Origin: Treponema sp.
Lineage (GTDB): Bacteria > Spirochaetota > Spirochaetia > Treponematales > Treponemataceae
DNA: 64,000 nt
Direction of reading: 5' to 3'
Assembly: GCA_016286535.1 (NCBI GenBank)
Contig: JAEESZ010000004.1
Span: 186,001 to 250,000 of the forward strand
In this document: positions 35,221 to 44,109 of the stretch, one piece after another
Layout of the letters: each line of letters opens with the position of its first letter
Position numbering within the stretch: position 1 is the stretch's first letter
Translations under genes and position numbers: made by a program
The notes under the pieces: model-generated
Databases searched by the model: none
What the model was told of the DNA's origin: nothing
What the model saw: only the letters and a program-made list of their open reading frames with translations

Positions 35221-37053
35221 TTAGTTTTCTATGTAATCCTTTAGACCGTTTGCACGTCTTGGGTGACGTAGACGTCTTAAAGCCTTTGCTTCAATCTGTC
35301 TGATTCGTTCACGGGTTACATCAAAGTAAAGTCCAACCTCTTCAAGGGTAAGTGAATAACCGTCTTCAAGACCAAAACGCATCTTTAATACTTCCTGCTC
35401 TCTTGGTGGCAGGGTATTTAATACAAGCTTAATCTGTTCCTGTAATAAGGTGTATGAGGTCTGATTTGCAGGATTTTCAACTTCCTTATCTTCAATGAAG
35501 TCTCCAAGAATAGAATCTTCTTCTTCTCCAATTGGAGTTTCAAGAGAAATTGGTTCCCTTGCAACGTTCTTAACCTGTTTAACTCTGGAAACAGGCCAGC
35601 CCAGCTGCTGTGCAATTTCTTCGTCTGTTGGTTCACGGCCAAGCTTCTGCATAAGCTGACGGCTTTCGCGTACAACTTTGTTAATCTGTTCAATCATATG
35701 AACAGGAACACGAATTGTTCTTGCCTGATCTGAAATTGAACGGGTAATTGCCTGACGAATCCACCAGGTTGCATATGTAGAGAATTTAAAACCTTTGCGG
35801 TATTCAAATTTTTCTACAGCTTTAATTAAACCGATGTTACCTTCCTGAACCAGGTCAAAGAAGTGTAAACCACGGTTGGTATATTTTTTTGCAATTGAAA
35901 CAACAAGACGAAGGTTTGCGTTAATAAGACGATTCTTTGCTTTTTCCATCATCTGGCGGCCGTATTCAATCTGCTCTGCCATTTTAAGAATGTCTTCTAC
36001 GCTGTTTTCAAATTCGTATTCAAGACGGTGAAGTTTTCTGTCAATTTTCTGAATCTGAGTGTAAATCTCACGGATTTCGTCTGCAGACATATTCAAATCC
36101 TGTTCAAGTTTTGAAGCCTGTGAACGGATGGAAATCTTTCTACCAAGATTTCTTAATTCAGTAGGATTTGAAATGCGAAGCTCTTTCATCTTTTTTTCCT
36201 GTTTCTGATGATAGTCTTCGATTTTAATTGTTGCTTCACGATATTTCTGAGTAAATTTATCAAGCTCTTCTGTCTGAATATCTACTAGTCTAAGTTCAGG
36301 AAGAATTTTTTCCCTTAAAGAAGTAAGGTTTTCGTCCTTAAAAATAGCACTTGACTGTTCTTCGTCAAAAAGAGATTTTTTCAAAGCCATATACTGCTTC
36401 ATTTCTGGAAGTACAGGCTTAATATGTTCACCGTAACAAGACTTTAGGCGGCGTTTATCTGCCATTTCTTCATTAATCTCTTTACGGGTTTTTCCAGGTT
36501 CATGAATATCAATTCTTGTAAAGGCTTTCTGGGCAATTGCAAAGAATTCAGGAATCATAATACCTGAGTTTTTAATTACATCTTTAATGATGTTGTTACC
36601 ATCTTCCATGGTTTTAGAAAGTTCAACTTCCTGATCGGCAGTTAAAAGGCTTTCCTTACCAATTTCGCGAAGATATAATCTGATAGGATCATCAATATTT
36701 GAATCTTTGTCAGAATTTACAAGTCTGCTTTTTGAATTTACCTGTTTTTCTGCCTTTTCGATTTCAGATACGGTGTCATCCTTCATAAGATCATCATCGT
36801 CGTCCTGATCAAGCATGATTTCTTCATCATCTTCTTCCTGATCATCAACTCCTATGATATCTGTTTCTATCAACTGGATTTTTTTATCACTTAAGATTTT
36901 AAGTACAGCTTCCATGTCTGGGGAATTAACAAAATCCTGTCCTAATACAGGGGTAATTTCATCCCAGGATACAATTTTTTCTTTTTTGTTTTTAGCAAAT
37001 TCAACAATTTTTTCAACAGCCGAATTAATTGCTTCTTCCATAAGTTTGTTCAC
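35221..37053 (-). CDS. rpoD: Primary RNA polymerase sigma factor (sigma-70)
   Basis: A 610-residue group 1 sigma factor: region 1.1 at the N-terminus followed by an acidic stretch, region 1.2 ([18 protein letters not shown]), a non-conserved region, region 2 ([34 protein letters not shown] in parts), region 3 and region 4.2 ([23 protein letters not shown]). It recognises standard -10/-35 promoters, in keeping with the tRNA promoters seen here. It follows dnaG by one base, the macromolecular-synthesis operon order. Confidence 0.97.
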   Translation of the reverse strand: MNKLMEEAINSAVEKIVEFAKNKKEKIVSWDEITPVLGQDFVNSPDMEAVLKILSDKKIQLIETDIIGVDDQEEDDEEIMLDQDDDDDLMKDDTVSEIEKAEKQVNSKSRLVNSDKDSNIDDPIRLYLREIGKESLLTADQEVELSKTMEDGNNIIKDVIKNSGIMIPEFFAIAQKAFTRIDIHEPGKTRKEINEEMADKRRLKSCYGEHIKPVLPEMKQYMALKKSLFDEEQSSAIFKDENLTSLREKILPELRLVDIQTEELDKFTQKYREATIKIEDYHQKQEKKMKELRISNPTELRNLGRKISIRSQASKLEQDLNMSADEIREIYTQIQKIDRKLHRLEYEFENSVEDILKMAEQIEYGRQMMEKAKNRLINANLRLVVSIAKKYTNRGLHFFDLVQEGNIGLIKAVEKFEYRKGFKFSTYATWWIRQAITRSISDQARTIRVPVHMIEQINKVVRESRQLMQKLGREPTDEEIAQQLGWPVSRVKQVKNVAREPISLETPIGEEEDSILGDFIEDKEVENPANQTSYTLLQEQIKLVLNTLPPREQEVLKMRFGLEDGYSLTLEEVGLYFDVTRERIRQIEAKALRRLRHPRRANGLKDYIEN

Positions 37054-37054
37054 C

Positions 37055-38869
37055 TTACTTTAATAATGTTTGAACCTGTTTATCAAGTTCCATTTTTTCT
37101 GCAAGCAGTGTATTAAATTGCCTTTTGTCGTCTTCTGTATTTATTACGTAATTTTTTATTCTCTGCATGAGCTTATTTCTTGCGTCTTCAAGTTTGTTTC
37201 TTTTAATGAATTTTATGGTATCAGTCACTACTGCTGCCACATCATCTTTTTTATAAACACCTTCAGACAAATCGCTGGAAATCAGCCGGCAAAGTTCTTC
37301 ATCATTACAGTGGTTCAGAATATCCGGTACAGAAGTTTTATGCTCATCAAAACACTCTTCCAAAATTTTAAATAAACGTTTGGCAGCGGGATTAGAAAAA
37401 TCGTTTTCATTAAGTTCGGAACGTAATACCTTAAACTGGTCTATATCGGCAGTTACAGCAATTAAACCTCTTAATTCAGCGTCGAGTTTAATCTGTATTT
37501 TTGTTTCTCTTTGATTATTATTTTGTGGCCGGATATTTATGCGTTCCCGGGCTTGGTTACGATTTATATAATCTCTTTTTACAGCCTCCGGTTTTAGATT
37601 GTATGTCTGGCAAAGTTGTTCCAGACAGGACTCTTTTTGTATGTCAGACCTCAGTGAATCAACATATTCAAAGTATTCAAGCGCAGCCTTTGTTTTACCC
37701 TCAGGTGTGTCAATAGGGTATTTTTCACCTAGTCTAAGTAAAAAATAGTCGCTATCTAATATAGCATTATTTACCTGAGAAGTCAAGTTTTCTGCGCCGA
37801 ATTTAAGCATTATTTCTGCAGGGTCTTTTCCGCCTTTTAACCTTATAACTTTGACTGCAAGATTGTTTTCCCGGCAGAGTTTGATGGCTTTTTTTGTTGC
37901 TTCCTGCCCCGCTCCGTCTGAATCAAAGGAAAGATATACGTATCCGTCCGCAACAAAGCCCTGAATCATTTTGATATGTTCCTGGGTAAGGGCTGTTCCA
38001 AGAGTTGCAACAGCATAATCAAGGCCGCACTGGTGGTAGGCAATTACGTCCATATTTCCTTCGCAGAAAATAATCTTTTTATTCTGTCTTATGGAATTTT
38101 TTGCAAAGTTAAAGCCAAAAAGTGTTTCTCTTTTTTTAAACTGGGGTAAATCGCCGGAGTTCAGGTATTTACGCTGACTTTCGTCTGCCGGTGGAATAAC
38201 CCTTCCTCCAAAAGCAACAATCTGTCCCTTTCTGTTAAAAATCGGAAACATAAGTCTGTTTGTAAAAAAAGAATAATCAGGATATTTCTGGCTGAAGAGA
38301 CCTGATTTATTTAAAAAATCATCGCTGAAATTTTTCTGGCGTAAAAAGTTTTTAAGCCATTTAGGATCTGCAGGAGCAAAGCCCAGTTTGAACTTTTTTA
38401 TTGTGTCAGCTGTCAGTCCTCTTTTTGTAATGTAGTCCAGGGCTGCCTTACCCATCTGAGTTTCCGTTAAAAGATAATGAAACATAGAAGCAGTTCTTTC
38501 GTAAAGCTCTATGTAAAGTTCACTGCTGTTATCTTTCTGAAAGTTTTTGACGCCTTCGTAGCCGTCCTTGTATTTGACAGGAATTCCCTGCTTTTTGGCA
38601 AGTGTGGTAATTGCATCCGGATAGGAAAGTTTTTCCATTTCCATTACAAATTTTATTATATTTCCCGAAGCATGGCAGCCAAAACAGTAGTAAAATTTCT
38701 GGCTTGCATCTACATGGAAGGAAGGTGTTTTTTCTCCATGAAAAGGACAGCAGCCCCAGTAATCGTTAGCGCCCCGGTTTTCGAGTTTTGTGTATTCTCC
38801 AATTACGCTGACAATATCTGTATTGTTTGAGACTGCTTCAATTGTTTCTTCGGATATAAAGCCTGCCAT
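37055..38869 (-). CDS. dnaG: DNA primase
   Basis: A 604-residue primase with the CHC2 zinc finger (Cys40/41, His44, Cys62, Cys65), the RNA polymerase domain with [12 protein letters not shown] and FGGRVIPP, the TOPRIM core ([15 protein letters not shown] and [11 protein letters not shown]) and a C-terminal helical region for the DnaB helicase. It makes RNA primers for replication. It lies 3 bases after mltG and one base before rpoD. Confidence 0.97.
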   Translation of the reverse strand: MAGFISEETIEAVSNNTDIVSVIGEYTKLENRGANDYWGCCPFHGEKTPSFHVDASQKFYYCFGCHASGNIIKFVMEMEKLSYPDAITTLAKKQGIPVKYKDGYEGVKNFQKDNSSELYIELYERTASMFHYLLTETQMGKAALDYITKRGLTADTIKKFKLGFAPADPKWLKNFLRQKNFSDDFLNKSGLFSQKYPDYSFFTNRLMFPIFNRKGQIVAFGGRVIPPADESQRKYLNSGDLPQFKKRETLFGFNFAKNSIRQNKKIIFCEGNMDVIAYHQCGLDYAVATLGTALTQEHIKMIQGFVADGYVYLSFDSDGAGQEATKKAIKLCRENNLAVKVIRLKGGKDPAEIMLKFGAENLTSQVNNAILDSDYFLLRLGEKYPIDTPEGKTKAALEYFEYVDSLRSDIQKESCLEQLCQTYNLKPEAVKRDYINRNQARERINIRPQNNNQRETKIQIKLDAELRGLIAVTADIDQFKVLRSELNENDFSNPAAKRLFKILEECFDEHKTSVPDILNHCNDEELCRLISSDLSEGVYKKDDVAAVVTDTIKFIKRNKLEDARNKLMQRIKNYVINTEDDKRQFNTLLAEKMELDKQVQTLLK

Positions 38870-38872
38870 CTT

Positions 38873-39913
38873 TTAGTGATTTTCCTTATGTTCCTCAAAA
38901 GTCTGGGTAAATACGTGACTTCCCTTACTTTCGTCTGCTACCTGAAAATAATAATAAGATGTCTTTGGGGTGTTTGTTGAGGCATCAAGGGCAACAAGTC
39001 CCGGATTAGAAATTGGAGAAGGTGGAAGGCCTGCCCATTTGTAAGTGTTGTATGGAGAATCGATTTTTGTATCTTCAATGAGGATTCTTCCGGGATGAGG
39101 CTTTCCCTGAATTTCTGTGATGATATATTCAATTGTGGCACAGGAATAAAGGCCGATATTCTGTCTGATTCTGTTTTTAAATACGCTTGCAATTAAAGCT
39201 GCTTCAGAATCAATCTGATATTCCCTTTGAACAATTGAAGCAAGAATTACTATATCGTTTAAGTCCCCCTGACTTTTTTCTGCAAGGCCAGGGACTTCCT
39301 TAATTTTTTCAAAGAAGGTATCAATCATAATCTGTGCAACTTTTTTTGCATCCATTCCAAGATTTAAATAATAGGTATCTGGAAAAAGGTAGCCTTCAAC
39401 AGTTGAAGAAGGAATGCGGCAGCTTCTTGCAAAGTTTTCGCTTTTGCAAATCTGTATAAAATCATCTGCCTTGCAGACTCTTTTTTCTTCGAGGATTGCG
39501 GCAATTTTAGAAATTGTAAGGCCTTCCGGAATGCTTACCTTTACATATTCTGCCTGACCTGAAGAAAGTACAGATAAAATCTGAGGGTTTGTCATGGAAG
39601 AATTAAGTGTGTAGGTTCCGCTTTTTAAAACAAATTTCTGGGGAAGTTTTTCCCTGTAAAAAATATTGAACAAAGAAGATCTTGTTGCAGAATAATAAAA
39701 GAGTCTTGCATTTCTGATAATTCCGCTTTTTTTAAGTTTTTTTGCAATGCTGTAAGTTGTTTCGCCGTAAGGAACTTCAACTTTAATGTCCAGGGCATTT
39801 TCTTTTGAAGAAGCTATAGGACTGGTTTCCACCTTTATAAATAAAAAGAGAGCGCCTGCAGATAAAAGAAATAAAAACAAAATTGATAAAGAGATAATTT
39901 TTGCTTTTTTCAT
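38873..39913 (-). CDS. mltG: Endolytic transglycosylase MltG
   Basis: A 346-residue YceG-fold protein with an N-terminal membrane helix (ILFLFLLSAGALFLFI), a LysM-like segment (VPYGETTYSIAKKLKKSGII) and the catalytic part: EGYLFPDTYYL, ASIVQREYQ with the catalytic Glu, and PYNTYKWAGLPPSPISNPG. MltG cleaves nascent glycan strands and sets their length. It overlaps the small upstream gene by 4 bases. Confidence 0.93.
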   Translation of the reverse strand: MKKAKIISLSILFLFLLSAGALFLFIKVETSPIASSKENALDIKVEVPYGETTYSIAKKLKKSGIIRNARLFYYSATRSSLFNIFYREKLPQKFVLKSGTYTLNSSMTNPQILSVLSSGQAEYVKVSIPEGLTISKIAAILEEKRVCKADDFIQICKSENFARSCRIPSSTVEGYLFPDTYYLNLGMDAKKVAQIMIDTFFEKIKEVPGLAEKSQGDLNDIVILASIVQREYQIDSEAALIASVFKNRIRQNIGLYSCATIEYIITEIQGKPHPGRILIEDTKIDSPYNTYKWAGLPPSPISNPGLVALDASTNTPKTSYYYFQVADESKGSHVFTQTFEEHKENH

Positions 39914-40110
39914 GAATAAAAATCCTTAATTTCATCAAGGGTTAGACTTGAGTAGATTGAATCATCTAAGGCTTTTGTAAAAAATTCAAGTCCTTTTGGA
40001 AGTTCGCTTTCTTTGGAACGTAAAAAACGGGCAAGAATTTTAATTTCATCAGAAGTAAAATTGTATGTAAGTTTAAACTGTGGAGGTTCTTTGTAGTTAT
40101 AACCTATCAT
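39910..40110 (-). CDS. Small hypothetical protein (66 aa)
   Basis: A 66-residue soluble, helical protein with no known motif, locked between two genes by ATGA-type 4-base overlaps at both ends (metallo-hydrolase upstream, mltG downstream). That arrangement argues strongly that it is translated. It could modulate one of its neighbours, but nothing in the sequence shows this. Confidence 0.65.
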   Translation of the reverse strand: MIGYNYKEPPQFKLTYNFTSDEIKILARFLRSKESELPKGLEFFTKALDDSIYSSLTLDEIKDFYS

Positions 40111-41054
40111 AAAGTAAATTCAACTCCTTCCTTAGCAATTTCTATCTGTATATCTGAATGATTTATGTGAGTTGCATACCAGCGGGCTGAAGATAAAATT
40201 GATTCAAGTTTTTTATCATCATAAGTTGGTTCATGGTGGAAAAGATAAAGCTTTTTAATGTTATAATGAATTGCAAAATCTATCGCATAGCAGAAAGCTG
40301 AATGTCCCCAGTTTTCTTTACGGTAAGCTTCTTCAACTGTGTATTGAGAATCCAAAATGATTACATCTGCATTTTTAAATACCCTGTCAGTTTCCGGCGT
40401 TGAAATATAATCCTGCGATTTTAATTCAACATCGGTTGCGTAAGCAATCTTTTTGCCGTCCCTTTCAAAAGAATAGCTGTAGGAAGAGCCAGGATGAGAC
40501 ATTTTGCAGTAATTTACTGTCAGCTTGTCAATTTTGAATTCTTCCAGGTCTGTTACGTTGTGGAAGGTAAACTTTTTTGTAAAAGATTCAAAAGGGACCG
40601 GGTAAAAGGGCTGACTCATCTGTCTTTGTAAAAATTCTTTTGTTTTGTCAGAAAAAGAATAAACATCAAAAACAGCAGAAGGATTGTAGGCTAAATCAAA
40701 AAATGGAAGGCCCTGAATGTGATCCCAGTGAAAATGAGAAAGAAAAAGATGTACGTGATTTGAAACCATTGAAGAAGTGTTTTTTCCAAGAACTCTGATT
40801 CCTGTTCCTGCATCCAAAATGATTTCGGTTTTATCATCCTGAAGTTCTACGCAGGGAGTATTTCCACCGCTTGTTCCCATAATATAATCAGGCAGCTGGG
40901 CTGCAAATTTTGCCCTGCTTTCTTCTGATTCTAAATCTGAAGGCTGAATTCTTTGAATTACGGCCATAATTTTTGACTGGATTTGTTCCGGAAGCAAAGG
41001 AGTTGGTAAAGACCCTCTTACTCCCCAAAAATGAATTTTCACTTTTCCCCTCAA
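40107..41054 (-). CDS. Metallo-beta-lactamase fold hydrolase
   Basis: A 315-residue protein beginning KIHFWGVRGSLPTP, with GTSGGNTPCVEL, LDAGTGIRVLG, the metal motif LSHFHWDHIQG, a later MSHPG His, YATDVE Asp and a FHHEP His. This is the PhnP/RNase Z-like cluster often called MBL-fold metallo-hydrolase, common next to two-component and cyclic-nucleotide proteins. It is probably a phosphodiesterase; substrate unknown. It is the first gene of the mltG-dnaG-rpoD run. Confidence 0.88.
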   Translation of the reverse strand: MRGKVKIHFWGVRGSLPTPLLPEQIQSKIMAVIQRIQPSDLESEESRAKFAAQLPDYIMGTSGGNTPCVELQDDKTEIILDAGTGIRVLGKNTSSMVSNHVHLFLSHFHWDHIQGLPFFDLAYNPSAVFDVYSFSDKTKEFLQRQMSQPFYPVPFESFTKKFTFHNVTDLEEFKIDKLTVNYCKMSHPGSSYSYSFERDGKKIAYATDVELKSQDYISTPETDRVFKNADVIILDSQYTVEEAYRKENWGHSAFCYAIDFAIHYNIKKLYLFHHEPTYDDKKLESILSSARWYATHINHSDIQIEIAKEGVEFTL

Positions 41055-41121
41055 TTCTTCTTTTATTTTTAATTTAAAGAAAAGTTATATAAGTTTCAAG
41101 GTACAAATAAAGGCTGTTGAA

Positions 41122-41154
41122 GAAAAAAAAAGAGTTAGATAAAAATCTAACTCT
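41122..41154 (-). terminator. Rho-independent terminator of the tRNA-Thr/tRNA-Tyr unit
   Basis: A perfect 10-base stem (AGAGTTAGAT at 41131-41140 with ATCTAACTCT at 41145-41154) with a 4-base loop. Read on the minus strand it is followed by nine T residues. It ends the transcript 5 bases after tRNA-Tyr. Confidence 0.93.
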
Positions 41155-41158
41155 TTAT

Positions 41159-41240
41159 TGGGGAGTTGAGGATTCGAACCTCAGAAGCCTACGGCAACAG
41201 ATTTACAGTCTGTCCTATTTGACCACTCTAGAAACTCCCC
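41159..41240 (-). tRNA. tRNA-Tyr (GTA)
   Basis: An 82-base class II tRNA. Acceptor GGGGAGT/ACTCCCC, anticodon stem ACAGA/TCTGT with loop CTGTAAA (anticodon GTA), long variable arm, T-arm TGAGG-TTCGAAT-CCTCA, discriminator A; CCA is not encoded. It lies 5 bases after tRNA-Thr and is cotranscribed with it. Confidence 0.96.
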
Positions 41241-41245
41241 GTTTA

Positions 41246-41318
41246 AGCTGCCTGTAGGATTTGGACCCACGACCCCGAGATTACAAATCACGTGCTCTAC
41301 CAGCTGAGCTAAGGCAGC
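41246..41318 (-). tRNA. tRNA-Thr (TGT), with unusual bases
   Basis: A 73-base tRNA. Acceptor GCTGCCT/AGGCAGC is perfect, the D-arm GCTC-AGCTGGTA-GAGC is standard and the anticodon loop TTTGTAA gives TGT. Two oddities: the anticodon stem CGTGA/TCTCG has a T-T mismatch at pair 29-41, and the T-loop reads TCCAAAT, with C instead of T at position 55. The discriminator is T. CCA is not encoded. Confidence 0.9.
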
Positions 41319-41350
41319 GTATGGGGCAACATTTCGTTGCGATGTAAAGT

Positions 41351-41379
41351 AATATATATTATTTAGAATTTTTGGTCAA
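41351..41379 (-). promoter_or_regulatory. Sigma-70 promoter for tRNA-Thr/tRNA-Tyr
   Basis: On the minus strand TTGACC (41379-41374), 17 bases, TATATT (41356-41351). This places the start about 25 bases before tRNA-Thr. The leader holds a small hairpin, GCAAC-GAAAT-GTTGC. Confidence 0.8.
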
Positions 41380-41398
41380 TAGTCAGATGACAAATTTT

Positions 41399-42970
41399 CT
41401 AATTTTTTTTAATAATTTCTGTAAAAAATTTCAGGTAATGCTTTTTTACAATATTGGTCCAAAGATATTCCTTATGAACTTTTACGGCTCCATTTTTAAT
41501 GATTTTGTTTATGAGGCCGGGTTTTAAAATTTTTACTGTTATTACCTGAGAAAGCTTTGCAATTAAAGCTTCGCATTTATTTTTTTTGTATAAAAATCCG
41601 CTTTCGCTGTCTATGATTTTATTTAGACCGCCGGTTTTATGTGCAAGCGGAATAGTTCCGTAAACCTGGGCAATAAAATCTTCAAGACCACAGGGTTCAA
41701 AGAAGGATGGTAAAACTGCAAAATTGCTTACGGCGGTACAGAGTCTTGCAAGGGCCTTGTCATAACCGTTTATAAAAATCAGGCGGCCGACAAGAACTTC
41801 TGCTTCGTGAATAATTTTATTTTCCAGGTTCTGTTCCCCCTGCCCCGCGATAATGAACTTTACATTATCAAAGTTATCAATAATCGATGGAATTGCATCC
41901 AGAAGAATTGTAATTCCCTTCTGGAAGGTAATGCGGCCGTGGTAACAGATGTAAATATCCTTTTTTGGATCCTGGGAATATTCAAGAAAGCCGTATTTTT
42001 TTATGCCCGGAATATTCAGGTTTTCATTTTCTACGCTGTTTATATTATCTAAAAAGTACTGGCGGCAAAGGTATTTTCCTTCCAGCTCAAGCTTTTCCGG
42101 ATTAAATGTAAAAGGCAGTAAAGATTCCTTTTTAGACTGAGGATTATAGCGGTCAAAATCAAAGCCGTTGGTAATTCCCTTTATGCTGATATTCTTGTCT
42201 GCAAAAATTTTTGAAAGGCCGTCAGTTTGTTCTGTATTTGTAGGGTCCAGCAGTTCCTTTGCGTAATCTTCGGAAACGGTTGTAAGGTAAGAACCGGAAT
42301 TGGCGGCGATTAGGAAAGGTTCGCAGCGAAGGCCGTTCAGCGATGAGGAGAGGAGATTTGTATCAAGCCCTGTGTACCAGGCGGCTTCTCCAATACTTGA
42401 AAAATCGTGATGATAGGCAGGGCCGCAGTTATGAATTGTAACTACAGTTTTAGTTTTAGAAAAAAATTCCTTTTCATTTAAAAAGGCAGGTAAAACTGCC
42501 GTAGAAGCATCCTGACAGTGAACAATATCAGGAATGAATTTTTTATCAATTTTGCTTCCGTATTCTGCTATAGCCTTTTGAAACATAATGTCCATAAGTT
42601 TTGAATCTGTATGGCCGTTACCCTTTTTATGTTCGTTATTCAGCTGAAATTCATGTTCTGTATAAGTGTAAATTGCTTCTTTTTCTGAAAATACCGGGTG
42701 GTCAATAAAGATAATGTCAAAGTTGCCGTCAATACATTTTGCAGAAAAATAATTTACAGTGTAAACCTGACCGCAAATCTGAATCTGGGAAGAAAATAAT
42801 TTTTTCTTGTCTTTTATTAAATCCCAGCTGCTGCATTTAAAAACCGGAATAAAAAGAGTAACTGAATGATTTAAAAGCGAAAATTCCTTGCATAAAGAAA
42901 AGGTTACATTTTTTACTCCGCCGGCTTCTGCAATACCGGCACATTCCATGCTGACTATCCAAAGTTTCAT
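41399..42970 (-). CDS. glgA: Glycogen/starch synthase-like glycosyltransferase (GT5)
   Basis: A 523-residue GT-B enzyme. The C-terminal donor site is normal: YHGRITFQKG supplies the Arg and Lys, and SFFEPCGLEDFIAQVYGT the E-P-C-G-L motif, followed by HKTGGL. The N-terminal motif, KTGGL in typical ADP-glucose synthases, reads AEAGGVKNV, so the substrate-binding Lys is missing. The fold and family are certain; true glycogen synthase activity is likely but the donor could differ. No other glycogen gene is next to it. It is 10 bases after the SPFH-like gene and ends 80 bases before tRNA-Thr. Confidence 0.82.
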   Translation of the reverse strand: MKLWIVSMECAGIAEAGGVKNVTFSLCKEFSLLNHSVTLFIPVFKCSSWDLIKDKKKLFSSQIQICGQVYTVNYFSAKCIDGNFDIIFIDHPVFSEKEAIYTYTEHEFQLNNEHKKGNGHTDSKLMDIMFQKAIAEYGSKIDKKFIPDIVHCQDASTAVLPAFLNEKEFFSKTKTVVTIHNCGPAYHHDFSSIGEAAWYTGLDTNLLSSSLNGLRCEPFLIAANSGSYLTTVSEDYAKELLDPTNTEQTDGLSKIFADKNISIKGITNGFDFDRYNPQSKKESLLPFTFNPEKLELEGKYLCRQYFLDNINSVENENLNIPGIKKYGFLEYSQDPKKDIYICYHGRITFQKGITILLDAIPSIIDNFDNVKFIIAGQGEQNLENKIIHEAEVLVGRLIFINGYDKALARLCTAVSNFAVLPSFFEPCGLEDFIAQVYGTIPLAHKTGGLNKIIDSESGFLYKKNKCEALIAKLSQVITVKILKPGLINKIIKNGAVKVHKEYLWTNIVKKHYLKFFTEIIKKN

Positions 42971-42979
42971 ACTACTTCC

Positions 42980-43660
42980 TTATTCATTTGTGGCTTGAAT
43001 TACAGGCTGATTTGTAGGATTCAGGCTGATTACTTCTTCCTGAAGCTTTTTATAAAGAGAATAATCCGGTAAAACCGAATGGGTAATGGCAAAAACAGAA
43101 ATTTCTACATGAGGACATTCCTTGTAAAACTGAATGACTTTTGTTAAATCTTCCCGTCTTATGCTTTCTGCCCTAAAGTCAGGATTTTCTTTTGCCTTTT
43201 TTAAGATGTAATCGGTAGTAAGCTGGGCAATTGCTTCTCCGCATTTTTCAAGATAGAGGTCTAAATCTTCCTGTTTACTTACCTTTCCGCTTTTTACAAG
43301 GTCAATCAATTCTTCTGCGTTTAAAGTGATGCCTATGGAATAAGTAAAGTCATATTTAAAGTTATCGCTGCTGTTAAAAATTGAAGTATATAAGTTTCCC
43401 GAAGGAAGTTCCCCGCTGATGCTTTTGCTTATATTTACAGGATTAATTTTAAACTTTTTAAGTTCTGCATTAGTTGGAAGTAAAAACTCTTTATGCCAGG
43501 AAAAAAGACCCGGAATAACAGGCTGATCATTTACGCCTCCGGTCTTTGAAACAACAATTCCAACTGAATCGGGACTGATTCTTATTTGAGTCCAGCCCAG
43601 AACAAAAACAAAGGCGGCAAAAACTCCAAGTATAAAAATACAAATAAAAAATCTCTTCAT
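42980..43660 (-). CDS. SPFH/band-7-like membrane-anchored protein
   Basis: A 226-residue protein with one N-terminal membrane helix (FICIFILGVFAAFVFVLGW) directly followed by VGIVVSKTGG...PVIPGLFSWHKEFLLPTNAELKKFKINPV, the opening of a band-7/SPFH domain, and later a helical segment with AQLTTDYILKKAKENPDF. SPFH proteins form membrane cages or microdomains and often work with proteases. It precedes the GlgA-like gene by 10 bases. Assignment is by pattern. Confidence 0.65.
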   Translation of the reverse strand: MKRFFICIFILGVFAAFVFVLGWTQIRISPDSVGIVVSKTGGVNDQPVIPGLFSWHKEFLLPTNAELKKFKINPVNISKSISGELPSGNLYTSIFNSSDNFKYDFTYSIGITLNAEELIDLVKSGKVSKQEDLDLYLEKCGEAIAQLTTDYILKKAKENPDFRAESIRREDLTKVIQFYKECPHVEISVFAITHSVLPDYSLYKKLQEEVISLNPTNQPVIQATNE

Positions 43661-43690
43661 AAATAAAAACTCTGTTATTAACTTTAATTA

Positions 43691-43702
43691 TATTATAATA
43701 TA
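43691..43702. promoter_or_regulatory. Near-palindromic -10 box between divergent genes
   Basis: TATTATAATATA contains TATAAT on each strand (plus strand 43694-43699), between the SPFH-like gene and the plus-strand gene at 43732. It could serve both genes. No good -35 hexamer is seen on either side. Confidence 0.35.
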
Positions 43703-43731
43703 ACAATAAAATAAAAATATCTTTATAAATT

Positions 43732-44106
43732 ATGAAAAAAAATAAACTGGAAATTACGACAATACCAAAAAAGATATCAACTCCCCTTTTATACAGAATC
43801 ACCAGAACCATCATATTGTCGCTGGTTATTTTTTCATTACTTTTAATTACCCTTTATGTTGTAGGAAACTATCAGAATTTTCAGGATTTAAGCCAGAAAA
43901 CAATTTTAAATGTTTTAATGTACACGGCAATCCTGACTCTTTTTCTGACTGTTCCGGTAATTGTAGAAGATATTATAATGCTCTTTGTAATTAAGCAGAA
44001 AACCGGAAGAATTGTTTCATTAGTGCTTATGCTGCTTACAATTTTATTCTGTACTTTCTGTCTTGTTTATACAGGCATGATAGAGATTATTTCGGTTGGT
44101 TTTTAG
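43732..44106 (+). CDS. Small integral membrane protein (124 aa)
   Basis: A 124-residue protein with three hydrophobic helices (IILSLVIFSLLLITLYVVG, NVLMYTAILTLFLTVPVIV, IVSLVLMLLTILFCTFCLVY) and a basic N-terminus. No known motif. It ends 3 bases before cca and shares its operon. Function unknown. Confidence 0.65.
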   Translation: MKKNKLEITTIPKKISTPLLYRITRTIILSLVIFSLLLITLYVVGNYQNFQDLSQKTILNVLMYTAILTLFLTVPVIVEDIIMLFVIKQKTGRIVSLVLMLLTILFCTFCLVYTGMIEIISVGF

Positions 44107-44109
44107 AAT

